Of a DNA stretch of 64,000 nucleotides, positions 44,897 through 53,564 are shown one piece after another; the stretch's first letter is position 1, and each line of letters starts with the position of its first letter. This DNA is from Mycolicibacterium insubricum (GTDB lineage: Bacteria > Actinomycetota > Actinomycetes > Mycobacteriales > Mycobacteriaceae), in NCBI RefSeq assembly GCF_010731615.1, contig NZ_AP022618.1, forward strand, positions 248,001-312,000, in the 5' to 3' direction. Both the position numbers and the translations under genes were made by a program. The notes beneath the pieces were generated by a model. The model was not told where the DNA came from. It saw nothing but the letters and a program-made list of their open reading frames with translations, and searched no databases.

Positions 44897-46414
44897 TCAG
44901 TCGATATCGACCCAGTCGAGGGTTCGCTGAACTGCCTTGTGCCAGTTGGTGTATCCCTTGGCACGCTGGTCGTCGGACCATTCCGGCGACCAGCGTTTGT
45001 CCTCCTGCCAATTCTGCTGCAGCTCGGCCGGATCAGCCCAGAAACCGACGGCCAGCCCGGCGGCATAGGCGGCGCCGAGCGCCGTCGTCTCCGCGACAAC
45101 GGGTTTGACCACCTGGACCCCGAGGACATCGGCCTGGATCTGCATGCACAGCTCGTTGGCCGTCACCCCGCCGTCGACCTTCAGCACCTCCAGGTGCACC
45201 CCGGAGTCGGCCTCCATCGCCTCGACGACGTCGCGGGTCTGATAGCAGATCGCTTCCAGCGCGGCGCGGGCCAGGTGCGCGTTGGTGTTGAACCGCGACA
45301 TGCCGACGATCACACCGCGCGCATCGGCCCGCCAATATGGCGCGAACAATCCGGAAAACGCGGGCACGAAATACATTCCGCCGTTGTCGGGGACCTGCCG
45401 GGCCAGCGCCTCGCTCTGCGCCGCACCGGAGATGATGCCGAGCTGGTCACGCAGCCACTGGATCGCCGAACCGGTGACCGCGATCGAACCCTCCAGTGCG
45501 TAAACCGGTTTCGCGCCGGCGAACTGGTAGCAGACCGTCGTCAACAGCCCGTTGGCTGACCGGACGATCTTCTCCCCGGTGTTCATCAGCAGGAAATTGC
45601 CGGTGCCGTAGGTGTTTTTTGCCTGGCCGGCGCTCAGGCACACCTGCCCGACCATGGCGGCCTGCTGGTCACCGAGCGCAGCGGTCACCGGTACCGCACC
45701 GCCCAGCGGTCCCGATTCGGTGGTGACACCGTAGTCCTGCGCGGATGACGACGGCACGATGCGCGGCAGCATAGCTCGCGGAATCCCGAAGAACGACAAC
45801 AGCTCGTCGTCCCAGTCCAGAGTTTCCAGGTCCATCAGCATGGTCCGGCTGGCATTGGTGACGTCGGTGCGGTGCACGCCGCCGTGGACCCCGCCCGTGA
45901 GGTTCCACAGCACCCAGGTGTCGGGGGTGCCGAACAGTGCGTCACCCCGCTCGGCGGCCTCCCGCACGCCGTCGACGTTGTCCAGGATCCAGGCCACCTT
46001 GCCGGCCGAGAAATAGGTCGCCGGCGGCAGGCCGGCCTTGTGCCGGATGACGTCCCCGCGCCCGTCGCGCTCCAATGCCGCGGCGATCCGGTCGGTGCGG
46101 GTGTCCTGCCAGACGATGGCGTTGTAGTACGGCCGCCCGGTGCGCCGGTCCCACACCAGCGCGGTCTCCCGCTGATTGGTGATGCCCAGCGCCGCCAGAT
46201 CGGTCGGGCCCAGGTTCAGCGTGTTGAGCACCGTCATCAGGACCGCCACGGTGCGCTCCCAGATCTCCACCGGATTGTGCTCGACCCACCCGGCGCGCGG
46301 CAGGATCTGCTCGTGCTCGAGCTGGTGTCGGCCCACCTCGCGGCCGGCATGATCGAAGATCATGGCGCGGGTGCTGGTGGTTCCCTGGTCGATGGCGGCG
46401 ACGAACTCGGCCAA
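44897..46414 (-). CDS. glpK: glycerol kinase
   Basis: 505-residue FGGY-family glycerol kinase, phosphorylating glycerol to glycerol-3-phosphate. N-terminal [17 protein letters not shown], the substrate region [24 protein letters not shown], and the ATP-domain segment [17 protein letters not shown] [11 protein letters not shown] with [11 protein letters not shown]. The frame is open far upstream, but the TTG at 46414 follows AGGAG by 7 nt and precedes the conserved start, so I take TTG as the start. Synteny: Rv3696c. It is divergent from a methyltransferase gene and convergent to the PadR gene. Confidence 0.96.
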   Translation of the reverse strand: MAEFVAAIDQGTTSTRAMIFDHAGREVGRHQLEHEQILPRAGWVEHNPVEIWERTVAVLMTVLNTLNLGPTDLAALGITNQRETALVWDRRTGRPYYNAIVWQDTRTDRIAAALERDGRGDVIRHKAGLPPATYFSAGKVAWILDNVDGVREAAERGDALFGTPDTWVLWNLTGGVHGGVHRTDVTNASRTMLMDLETLDWDDELLSFFGIPRAMLPRIVPSSSAQDYGVTTESGPLGGAVPVTAALGDQQAAMVGQVCLSAGQAKNTYGTGNFLLMNTGEKIVRSANGLLTTVCYQFAGAKPVYALEGSIAVTGSAIQWLRDQLGIISGAAQSEALARQVPDNGGMYFVPAFSGLFAPYWRADARGVIVGMSRFNTNAHLARAALEAICYQTRDVVEAMEADSGVHLEVLKVDGGVTANELCMQIQADVLGVQVVKPVVAETTALGAAYAAGLAVGFWADPAELQQNWQEDKRWSPEWSDDQRAKGYTNWHKAVQRTLDWVDID

Positions 46415-46463
46415 CTCGTAACTCCTAGCGTGCGGTACCCCTGCGATCGTCCATGATGTACCC

Positions 46464-47225
46464 ATGAGCAACCCGGTCGGCGACATTTCCCGGATGCCGC
46501 GCGGCGGCCACGACGCATCCTGGCTGGACCGGCTGCTGCAGACCAATCTGAGCCAGTACCAGGATCGCGACGACGCCGACCCGGAGCTGCTGCGCGGGCT
46601 GCGCACCGAACGAATCCGGGTCCAATCGTTCCTGCACACCCACCAGCAGGTGGCCCGGCTGGTGCTCGACGACGTCGCCGACATGGCGGATCCGGCGATT
46701 CTGCAACTCGGCGCCGACAACGACGAGGTGGCGGCCCTGCTTCTGCACGACCACCCGACCGCCCGGCTGACGGTCAGTTCGCCCGATCCGGAACTCGTCG
46801 GCGAATGGGCCGACGGCGCGCTGGGCGACCAGCCCAGAGCACACCTGCGCACCCTGGATCCCACCGCGATCAACGCCGCCAACGACGAATTCGACCTGGC
46901 ATTCCTGGCGTTCGGGCTGCATCACCTGTCCGCGGTGGCCGGCGCCCGGTTCATCGCCGAGGGTACCCGGGTGGCCGGAGAGTTGCTGATCATCGACGTG
47001 TTCCGGCCGCCGTCACCACTGCATCTGGTCCGGTTGGCCGCAATGGCACCGCTGGCGCCGGTCATTCCGTTCGTGCACGACGAACTCATCTCGTCGCTGG
47101 AGGCCTACAGCACCTCAGCGATCCGGGCGATGGCGGCATCGGCCGCGGAACGCACCGGGCGCACGATCGACGTCGACGTTTCCCGGTCCGGTCCCATCAC
47201 TGTGGTGCGGGCCGCGCGCGGGTAA
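46464..47225 (+). CDS. SAM-dependent methyltransferase-like protein
   Basis: 253 residues with a class I methyltransferase outline: [16 protein letters not shown] in place of motif I, then [18 protein letters not shown] and [13 protein letters not shown], the post-motif layout of ubiquinone/mycolate-type methyltransferases. Motif I is unusual (GADNDE rather than GxGxG), so catalysis is uncertain. The substrate is unknown. Divergent from glpK. Confidence 0.7.
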   Translation: MSNPVGDISRMPRGGHDASWLDRLLQTNLSQYQDRDDADPELLRGLRTERIRVQSFLHTHQQVARLVLDDVADMADPAILQLGADNDEVAALLLHDHPTARLTVSSPDPELVGEWADGALGDQPRAHLRTLDPTAINAANDEFDLAFLAFGLHHLSAVAGARFIAEGTRVAGELLIIDVFRPPSPLHLVRLAAMAPLAPVIPFVHDELISSLEAYSTSAIRAMAASAAERTGRTIDVDVSRSGPITVVRAARG

Positions 47226-47250
47226 CCCTGCTGTCCCCTCCGCAGCAGGA

Positions 47251-47535
47251 CTACCCGGCGGCCCAGGTGTCAACCCGATCCACCACCCGGTCCGGCGGGC
47301 AACCCGCCGACCGGCAGACTTCGCACACCGCGTCGTCGGAGTCCGCGGAGAACACGCCGTAGACCACCTCGTCGGTCGGCGCGGCGACCGCCATCAGCAG
47401 GCGGACCGGCGCGCCGCAGGCCTTGGCCGCCGCCGCGCCCAGGCGCGCCACGGCATCCGCCAGGGACGCGCCGACGACATCGCGGCCGTACCACTCGACC
47501 AGGATGCGACGCTGCGACATCTCCGGATTGACCAC
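47251..47535 (-). CDS. small DUF4242-like protein
   Basis: 94 residues from GTG 47535 (ATG at residue 6 also possible). The order ILVEWYGRDVV, LLMAVAAPTDEVVYGVFSADS, then AVCEVCRSAGCPPDRVV resembles the small nickel-binding/DUF4242 group of beta-alpha-beta proteins, which I cannot confirm. Two cysteines in CEVCRSAGC may bind metal. It follows on the same strand as the LuxR-type gene. Confidence 0.55.
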   Translation of the reverse strand: MVNPEMSQRRILVEWYGRDVVGASLADAVARLGAAAAKACGAPVRLLMAVAAPTDEVVYGVFSADSDDAVCEVCRSAGCPPDRVVDRVDTWAAG

Positions 47536-47569
47536 GAATCCAACCTAGTGAGCGGGCCCGGGATGTGAA

Positions 47570-50368
47570 TCAGGGATTTCCCTGGGATCGAACCTCGGTA
47601 TCCTCGGACAGCCGTGCGTGCAGCTGGCTGCGGGACCGGATCCCCAGCTTGCGGTACGCGCTGGTGAGGTTCATCTCGACGGTCTTGGGCGCGATGAACA
47701 GCTCCACGGCGATCTCCTTGTTGGACATTCCGGCCGCGGCGCGCTCCGCCACCCGCAGCTCGCCCGAGGTGAGCCCGGTCCCCACGGGGGCCGAACCGGC
47801 CACCCGGGCCAATTCATCCCGGGCGCGCTGCGCCCAGATCTGCGCCCCCATGTCCTCGAACGCCCACAGTGCCTGCGCCAACGCTTCGGCCGCGGCCTGG
47901 CGCCGGCGGCGTCGCCGCAGAATCTGGCCGAGCAGCAGAACGATCCGGGCCCGGGTGAACGCCATCTCCAGGTGATCGTGTTCGGCCAGCGCCCGCCGCA
48001 CGGCCGCCTCGGCGCCCGCCAGATCTCCGCGGGCGACCAGCAGCATCGCCCGTCCCCGGGCGCCCTCGGCGATCGTCCACGGCCGCCCCAGGCGGGCACC
48101 GCCGGTTTCCATCGCGGCGACCAGCGATTCGGCCTCGTCGAGCCGGTCCAGCGCCACCAGCGCCTCGACGGCTTCGGAGACGAACACGGCGCTGTGGATC
48201 TCGGTGATCCACGGTTCCCGGCGGAAGTTGGCGATCACCCCCGACAGCGCGTCGATGGCCTCCGGATAGCGGCCGAGCGAAACCTCCAGCAGACCGAGGG
48301 AACTGGCGGCCGCGTACTGCACACGGTCGGCCCCGCGGTGCACTGCAATCTCGGTAGCCTCCGCGCACGCCTGCCGGGCGTCGTCGATCCGGCCGGTGAG
48401 CGCTGCCGGACCGGCGCGGGCGACGGCGGCGATGAGCTTGGAGTTGTCCCCGCCCAGTTGGTCTGCGCGCTCGGTCGCGTCCCGGGCGATGGCGGTGGCC
48501 CGCACCAGATCCCCCTTCCAGCTCGACCCCAAGGTGCCCTGCACGGCCAGGAACAGCAGCTCGCTTTCCGCACCGCGCTCGGCGGCGCTGCGCCACAGCT
48601 GCTCGTACAGCTCGAGCCCCCCGGTCAGGTCGCCCTCCCAGAAACGCAGCTGCATCTCGTTGGCCGTGGCCCGGAAGATGATCGGCGCCACCAGATCCCG
48701 GTCCTCCAGCTCCAGCGCGAGCCGGCGGCGATCCGGGCAGATGCCGCCGCCGCGCAGACAGCCCAGCATGGTCTGCAGGCTCAGCACCTGGCTGCGCACC
48801 GCGTCGGAGCCGAGATCCTCGGCCCGCGCGGCGGCGACATCCAGGGTGCATTCGGCGTCGGCGAACTCCCCCAGGTTCATCGCGGTGAACGACAACATCA
48901 TGTGCAGCTGGGCGAGCATTGCCGGGTCGGTGGTCGTCTCGACACCCTGGCGTAGCCAACCAGCTGCCGCAGTGAATCCGTCTGTGTAGACGCTGATTCC
49001 GCCGAGCATCAACAGTGCGGTGGCCCGGACGGGCCCGGACGGCAGCTCGTCGATCACCCCGGCCAGTAGCTTCTGCGCCGACTGTGCGTCGCCCGCGGTG
49101 AAATGGTGCGTGGCGCACAGGATCCGCCGCAGCGGGGTGTCACCACCGCGAGCGATCGCCAGTTCCAGCAGTTCGGCGGCGGTGGCCGGGGCGCCCTGGG
49201 CGGCGGTGACCGCGACCGCGGCATCGAGAGCGGCCAGGGTTTCCGGATCCGCGCCGGCGCTCGCCAGCGCCAGGTGCCGTGCCCGCAGTTCGGGCGAATC
49301 CACCACCTCGGCCAGCCGGCGGTGCGCCGCTCGGCGTTGCGCATTGGTGGCGTTGGTGTAGACACCCGAGGCCAGCAACGGGTGGGTGAAGCCAATGGCG
49401 TTGCCCGCCATGGTGATCAAACCCTGGTCCTCGGCCGGTTCCAGCAGTAGCACCAGTTCGTCGGGAGAACACTGCGCGGCACGCGCGATCCGGTCGAGCG
49501 CCGGCCGCACGCACGCTGCCAACAGAAGCAGGGCCTCGGTGGTCGGTTCGTCGAGGCGCCCGACCCGCTCGGCAACCAGCGCGGCAAGTGAATCGGGCAG
49601 CTCCCGGCCCGCCCCGTCCCGGATCACCGCGTGAGCCAGTTCCAGTGCGTAGAAAGGGTTTCCGCCGGACATCCGATGAATGTGGGTGATCGTCGGCCGG
49701 GGAAAGGTGCGGCCCAGCCGCCTGCTGAACATCTGGTGCAGCCCACCGAGGCTCAGGCCCGAAACGGCGTGGCGCACCAGCAGTTCCGGGCGCGGCAGCG
49801 TCAGCCAGCTCAGCGGGTCCGGCACCGGTTCGGTGGCGCGCACGGTGACCAGCACCGCGACCGAGCTGGTCAGCCTGCGGAGCGCGTAGCCGATCGCGGT
49901 GCGGGACGCGGGGTCCAGCCACTGCGCGTCATCGATGGCAACCAGCACCCGGTGTTCGCGGGCCAGTTCCTCCAGCACCGCCAGGAACGCCGCCGCCACC
50001 GCCCGCTCGTCGGTCGGTGGCCCGTACGCCGCTCCCGGCAGGACTCGTCCGAGGGTCTGTCGCTGGGTTTCGGGCAGTGCCGCCAGCACCTCGTCGTCGA
50101 GTCCGGTGAGCAGGTCGGCGAGCGCCGAATACGTCAGAGTCAGTTCCGCGGACGCACCGCGCGCGGCCAGCACCACCATGCCGTCGGCCCGCGCACGGTC
50201 CACCGCATCCAGCCACATCGTGGTCTTGCCGATCCCGGGCTCACCCTGGACGATCAGCCCGGCCGGACCCGCGGCGGCACGGCGCAGCAAATCCACGACC
50301 GGGGACAGTGGCACAGGGTCTACCGTAAACGGCTTTCCGCGCGTCCCCGTGCCGAAATTCGCCGACAC
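47570..50368 (-). CDS. large LuxR-family ATPase regulator (LAL/MalT-type)
   Basis: 932-residue STAND-type regulator. The N-terminal NTPase carries Walker A GEPGIGKTT at residues 42-50 and Walker B VLVAIDDAQWLD near 142. A long TPR-like helical region follows (residues about 380-850), then a C-terminal LuxR helix-turn-helix (LTSGELRVAERAAAGMSNKE, then KTVEMNLTSAYRKLGI). Such LAL regulators respond to a ligand through the helical repeats. Targets are not apparent from the neighbours. Confidence 0.9.
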   Translation of the reverse strand: MSANFGTGTRGKPFTVDPVPLSPVVDLLRRAAAGPAGLIVQGEPGIGKTTMWLDAVDRARADGMVVLAARGASAELTLTYSALADLLTGLDDEVLAALPETQRQTLGRVLPGAAYGPPTDERAVAAAFLAVLEELAREHRVLVAIDDAQWLDPASRTAIGYALRRLTSSVAVLVTVRATEPVPDPLSWLTLPRPELLVRHAVSGLSLGGLHQMFSRRLGRTFPRPTITHIHRMSGGNPFYALELAHAVIRDGAGRELPDSLAALVAERVGRLDEPTTEALLLLAACVRPALDRIARAAQCSPDELVLLLEPAEDQGLITMAGNAIGFTHPLLASGVYTNATNAQRRAAHRRLAEVVDSPELRARHLALASAGADPETLAALDAAVAVTAAQGAPATAAELLELAIARGGDTPLRRILCATHHFTAGDAQSAQKLLAGVIDELPSGPVRATALLMLGGISVYTDGFTAAAGWLRQGVETTTDPAMLAQLHMMLSFTAMNLGEFADAECTLDVAAARAEDLGSDAVRSQVLSLQTMLGCLRGGGICPDRRRLALELEDRDLVAPIIFRATANEMQLRFWEGDLTGGLELYEQLWRSAAERGAESELLFLAVQGTLGSSWKGDLVRATAIARDATERADQLGGDNSKLIAAVARAGPAALTGRIDDARQACAEATEIAVHRGADRVQYAAASSLGLLEVSLGRYPEAIDALSGVIANFRREPWITEIHSAVFVSEAVEALVALDRLDEAESLVAAMETGGARLGRPWTIAEGARGRAMLLVARGDLAGAEAAVRRALAEHDHLEMAFTRARIVLLLGQILRRRRRRQAAAEALAQALWAFEDMGAQIWAQRARDELARVAGSAPVGTGLTSGELRVAERAAAGMSNKEIAVELFIAPKTVEMNLTSAYRKLGIRSRSQLHARLSEDTEVRSQGNP

Positions 50369-50423
50369 GCTTCCCTCACTTCGGCGAACCTATCGCGATG
50401 GCGGGCCGGGTAGCCTGGCGAGC

Positions 50424-51089
50424 ATGGCCGACGACGTAATGGATTGGGACAGCGCCTACCGCGGTGAAGCCGTATTCGAGGGCCCGCCGCCGTGGAACAT
50501 CGGCGAGCCGCAGCCCGAGCTGGCGACGTTGATCGACAGCGGCGCGATCTCGGGTGCGGTCCTCGACGCGGGCTGCGGCCACGCCGAACTGGGGCTGGCA
50601 CTGGCGGCGCGGGGGCACGACGTCGTCGGGATCGACCTCAGCCCGACCGCCGTGGCCGCGGCAACCGCTGCCGCCGCCGAGCGCGGGCTGCCGAATGCGA
50701 CTTTCGTCGCCGACGACATCACCGCGTTCACCGGCTACGACGGCCGGTTCGACACCATCGTCGACTCCACGCTGTTCCATTCGCTGCCGGTGGAGGGACG
50801 CGACGGCTACCAGCGCTCGATCGTGGCCGCGGCCGCACCTGGTGCGCGGTACTACGTGCTGGCGTTCGCCAAGGGCGCCTTCCCCGACGACCAGGACACC
50901 AAGCCCAACGAGGTCGACGAGGCGGAGTTGCGCGCCGCCGTCGAGCCCTACTGGACCATCGATGAGATCCGCCCGGCGAAGATCCACGCCAACCCGCCGC
51001 CCGGGGTGCCGATCCCGGCCGAGGCGCTCGACGCCGCCGGCCGGGTGCAGATGCCGGCGTGGCTGCTGCGCGCCCACAAACCTGCCTGA
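50424..51089 (+). CDS. SAM-dependent methyltransferase (Rv3699-like)
   Basis: 221 residues. Motif I VLDAGCGHAELGLAL near residue 48, motif II GIDLSPTAV, and the TIVDSTLFHSLP segment with the later HANPPPGVPIP. It matches the small class I methyltransferases such as Rv3699 and thiopurine/thiol-type enzymes. The true start is the ATG at 50424; the long upstream open frame overlaps the regulator on the other strand. It lies 9 bp before bluB and may share its transcript. Confidence 0.85.
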   Translation: MADDVMDWDSAYRGEAVFEGPPPWNIGEPQPELATLIDSGAISGAVLDAGCGHAELGLALAARGHDVVGIDLSPTAVAAATAAAAERGLPNATFVADDITAFTGYDGRFDTIVDSTLFHSLPVEGRDGYQRSIVAAAAPGARYYVLAFAKGAFPDDQDTKPNEVDEAELRAAVEPYWTIDEIRPAKIHANPPPGVPIPAEALDAAGRVQMPAWLLRAHKPA

Positions 51090-51098
51090 GCAGCGGAG

Positions 51099-51749
51099 AT
51101 GAGCGAACCGGAGTTCACCGACGCCGAACGCTCCGCGGTGTACCGGGCGATCGCCGAGCGCCGCGACATGCGCCGGTTCGTCCCCGGTTCCACGGTGGCC
51201 CCGCAGGTGCTGTCCCGGTTGCTCGCGGCCGCGCACGCCGCCCCCTCGGTCGGTCTGATGCAACCGTGGCGGTTCATCCGGATCACCGATGAGCACCTGC
51301 GCCGCGACATCCACGCGCTCGTCGACGAGGAGCGCCACCGCACCGGCGTCGCGATCGGTGAGCGGGAGTCGGAGTTCCTGGCGCTGAAAGTCGAGGGCGT
51401 GCTGGACTGCGCCGAGCTGTTCGTCGTCGCACTGTGCGAACACCGGGAGCGCTGGGTGTTCGGCCGCCGCACGCTGCCGCAGATGGACCTCGCCTCGGCC
51501 TCCTGCGCGATCCAGAACATGTGGCTGGCCGCCCGCGCCGAGGGCCTCGGAATGGGCTGGGTGTCCATCTTCGACCCGGGCCGGCTCGCGGAGCTGCTCG
51601 GGATGCCCGACGGCGCCGATCCGATCGCCGTGCTGTGCCTGGGCCCGGTGCCGGAATTCCCCGACCGCCCGGTGCTGGAGCTGGACAACTGGGCGTTCGC
51701 CCGGCCGCTGAGCGAGTTCGTCGCCGAAAACAGCTGGCCGGAAGGCTAA
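51099..51749 (+). CDS. bluB: 5,6-dimethylbenzimidazole synthase BluB
   Basis: 216-residue BluB, the flavin-destroying enzyme that converts FMNH2 to the lower ligand of vitamin B12. The characteristic RRDMRRF near residue 23, the FMN pocket APSVGLMQPWRF near 48-59, QNMWLAARAEGLGMGWVS and the ending all match. Start ATG 51099, 9 bp after the methyltransferase. No other cobamide genes are in the window. In M. tuberculosis the equivalent place holds the ergothioneine genes; here bluB occupies it. Confidence 0.92.
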   Translation: MSEPEFTDAERSAVYRAIAERRDMRRFVPGSTVAPQVLSRLLAAAHAAPSVGLMQPWRFIRITDEHLRRDIHALVDEERHRTGVAIGERESEFLALKVEGVLDCAELFVVALCEHRERWVFGRRTLPQMDLASASCAIQNMWLAARAEGLGMGWVSIFDPGRLAELLGMPDGADPIAVLCLGPVPEFPDRPVLELDNWAFARPLSEFVAENSWPEG

Positions 51750-51754
51750 TCCGG

Positions 51755-52411
51755 CTACTGCCCGAGGGTGTTCTGCATGGCTCCGGCCAGCACATTGGCC
51801 GCGGGGCCGCCGTTGCCGGTCTGGCAGACCTTGGCCTGCAGCAGCACGTTCTCCCGCAACCGGGTCTGGGTGTAGCAGCGGCGATCGGTGCCGGCCTCCT
51901 GCTTGACCCAGATGGCGTCGGTGGCAGTCGGCGCCGACCCACCGAACGACCAGACCTGCACGGTGCCGTCGTCGAGGCGCATGGTGGCGGTCTGACCCGA
52001 GCAGCCGACCGTGCGGTCGACGACCCGGTGGAAGGCGCCGTTGGCCGCAGCCGTCGTCGCGAACACCCCGATGGCCTGCCGGACGAGGTGGTCCTGGTCG
52101 GTGGCCGAGGTCTGCGCGGTGGACCCGTTGAACGACGCCAGGTCCGGATCGAGGAACACCTCCGGCAGGCCGATGTCGGCCCAGTTGTTGCAGACCGGGA
52201 TGTCGACCGAATAGCCCTGGAACGGCGCGGTGAACACCGACTCGAAGCTGATCGGGGCGCCGACGATATTGCCGACCGACCCCTTGCCCATCACCGCGTA
52301 GGTCACCACACCCGGGTCCGACGGCTTGGCCGCCACCGTCGGAGCCGTCACGGTGCCCGCCGGAATCGCCAGCAGCACCGCCGCCAACAGCGTCGTCCTC
52401 ATCCGTGCCAT
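51755..52411 (-). CDS. secreted sensor-domain protein (PknH_C-like, Rv3705c-like)
   Basis: 218 residues from ATG 52411, the only start giving a signal peptide (TLLAAVLLAIPAGTVTAPTVAA). The mature part resembles the PknH extracellular sensor domain: PVCNNWAD, VGCSGQTATM and RCYTQTRLRENVLLQAKVC, with four cysteines that can form the two disulfides of the family. It probably binds a small ligand outside the cell. Synteny places it at Rv3705c. Confidence 0.82.
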   Translation of the reverse strand: MARMRTTLLAAVLLAIPAGTVTAPTVAAKPSDPGVVTYAVMGKGSVGNIVGAPISFESVFTAPFQGYSVDIPVCNNWADIGLPEVFLDPDLASFNGSTAQTSATDQDHLVRQAIGVFATTAAANGAFHRVVDRTVGCSGQTATMRLDDGTVQVWSFGGSAPTATDAIWVKQEAGTDRRCYTQTRLRENVLLQAKVCQTGNGGPAANVLAGAMQNTLGQ

Positions 52412-52512
52412 GAGCCGATCATGCCAGGTCCGGGTGGTGTGGCGAGGCGCCAACATGAGACGCCCCAGCGCATTCACGGGGCGAATGCGCCGGGGCGGGT
52501 CGGGTCCTGGCG

Positions 52513-52959
52513 CTAGCGGCCCGGGCCGGGGTTCGGGGTGTTCGGCGCGGTGGTGCGGGAGCCGCCGTCGTCGTCGGATCGGCTGGGCCGCTCCCACCGC
52601 GGGCCGCCCATCCGGTCAGGTCCCCCGCGCATCATGGGCGGACCGTACATCTGATTGTTGTCACGGTCGCCGCGATGGTGGTGGTAGCCGCCGTTGCTCT
52701 CGTGGCCCAGGACCATCCCGGTGATCAGGATCGACCCGACGATGAAGATCACCCCGGCCACGATGCCGACCCACGCGGCGGCCTGGTACAGCCGGCTGGG
52801 CTTGTCGTGACTGTGACAGTCGTGGTGGTGGTGGTGGTGCGGATCGCCGGCGGGCGGCGGGGGCGGAGGTCCGCCCTCCATCGGCGGTGGCGGGGTGGCC
52901 GGCTTGGCCGGGGGCGGGGTCGGCTCGGGGGCCGTCGGGGTTTCAGCTGCTTCGCTCAT
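52513..52959 (-). CDS. His- and Pro-rich single-pass membrane protein (Rv3705A/Rv3706c-like)
   Basis: 148 residues. A Pro-rich start (PTPPPAKPATPPPP), a hexahistidine-like run followed by DCHSHDKP, one TM (AWVGIVAGVIFIVGSILITGMVL), then a second His cluster (YHHHRGDRDNN), a Met/Gly-rich stretch and a Pro-rich end. His-rich stretches lie on both sides of the membrane. By position it matches the proline-rich genes Rv3705A/Rv3706c. Function unknown; metal binding is an inference. Confidence 0.72.
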   Translation of the reverse strand: MSEAAETPTAPEPTPPPAKPATPPPPMEGGPPPPPPAGDPHHHHHHDCHSHDKPSRLYQAAAWVGIVAGVIFIVGSILITGMVLGHESNGGYHHHRGDRDNNQMYGPPMMRGGPDRMGGPRWERPSRSDDDGGSRTTAPNTPNPGPGR

Positions 52960-53120
52960 GAACCCATCATGGCGTCGGTCCGCCCAGCAGCGGTTATGTT
53001 CCGGCTATGAAGTTCCTATGCTTAAGCATCGCTGCCGGGGTGGATCCGCCCACGTAAGTGGGACCAACCGCCTACCGTGTGACCAGGCCGGGGTTAGAGA
53101 AACGCGCTGGGGGGATTCAT

Positions 53121-53504
53121 ATGGGAAAGATCTTGACGACGGCGACCGTGTCGGTCGGTGTTGTGGGGCTGGTCGCGGCGGCGCTGGTGACAGCCGGTAC
53201 CGCAGGTGCCGAAGACGGCGTGTTCTCCGGCACCTATGTCGTCGCGCCCTGGGGCGACACAATCCACGTCACGTCGAAGTGCGCGCACTGCAATGCCGTC
53301 GCCACCGGCCGGGTCACCCAGACCCTGACCTGGAACGGTGCGGGTTGGACCAACGCGTTCACCATCGAAGGCTGCGGACCCGTGACCACCACCGGGACAG
53401 CGACAGCGGTCGCCGACGGCTACGTGCAGGAATTGCAGGTGGTGGGAGTCGGAGCGTGCCCGGCGGCAAACACCACGGCGACGTGGTCGCGGGTCGGTCC
53501 GTAG
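53121..53504 (+). CDS. small secreted protein, function unknown
   Basis: 127 residues from ATG 53121 with a GGGGGA ribosome-binding site. A signal peptide (TTATVSVGVVGLVAAALVTAG, cut near AGA) is followed by a domain of about 95 residues with SKCAHCNAVATGRV, EGCGP and GACPAANTT. Four cysteines suggest two disulfides. I do not recognise a named family; small secreted mycobacterial proteins of this outline are common. It stands alone on the plus strand. Confidence 0.72.
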   Translation: MGKILTTATVSVGVVGLVAAALVTAGTAGAEDGVFSGTYVVAPWGDTIHVTSKCAHCNAVATGRVTQTLTWNGAGWTNAFTIEGCGPVTTTGTATAVADGYVQELQVVGVGACPAANTTATWSRVGP

Positions 53505-53564
53505 TCGCAATTGCCAACGAACGCCGGATCACCCCACGAGGGGCAGCCCGGCGTTCGCGGGTGG

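Noticed and set aside
47618..48955. 445-codon plus-strand frame
   Set aside because: Lies wholly within the LuxR-type regulator on the other strand; low-complexity composition.
49899..50423. N-terminal extension of the Rv3699-like methyltransferase
   Set aside because: It overlaps the regulator gene on the other strand and has no homologous look; ATG 50424 gives the normal length.
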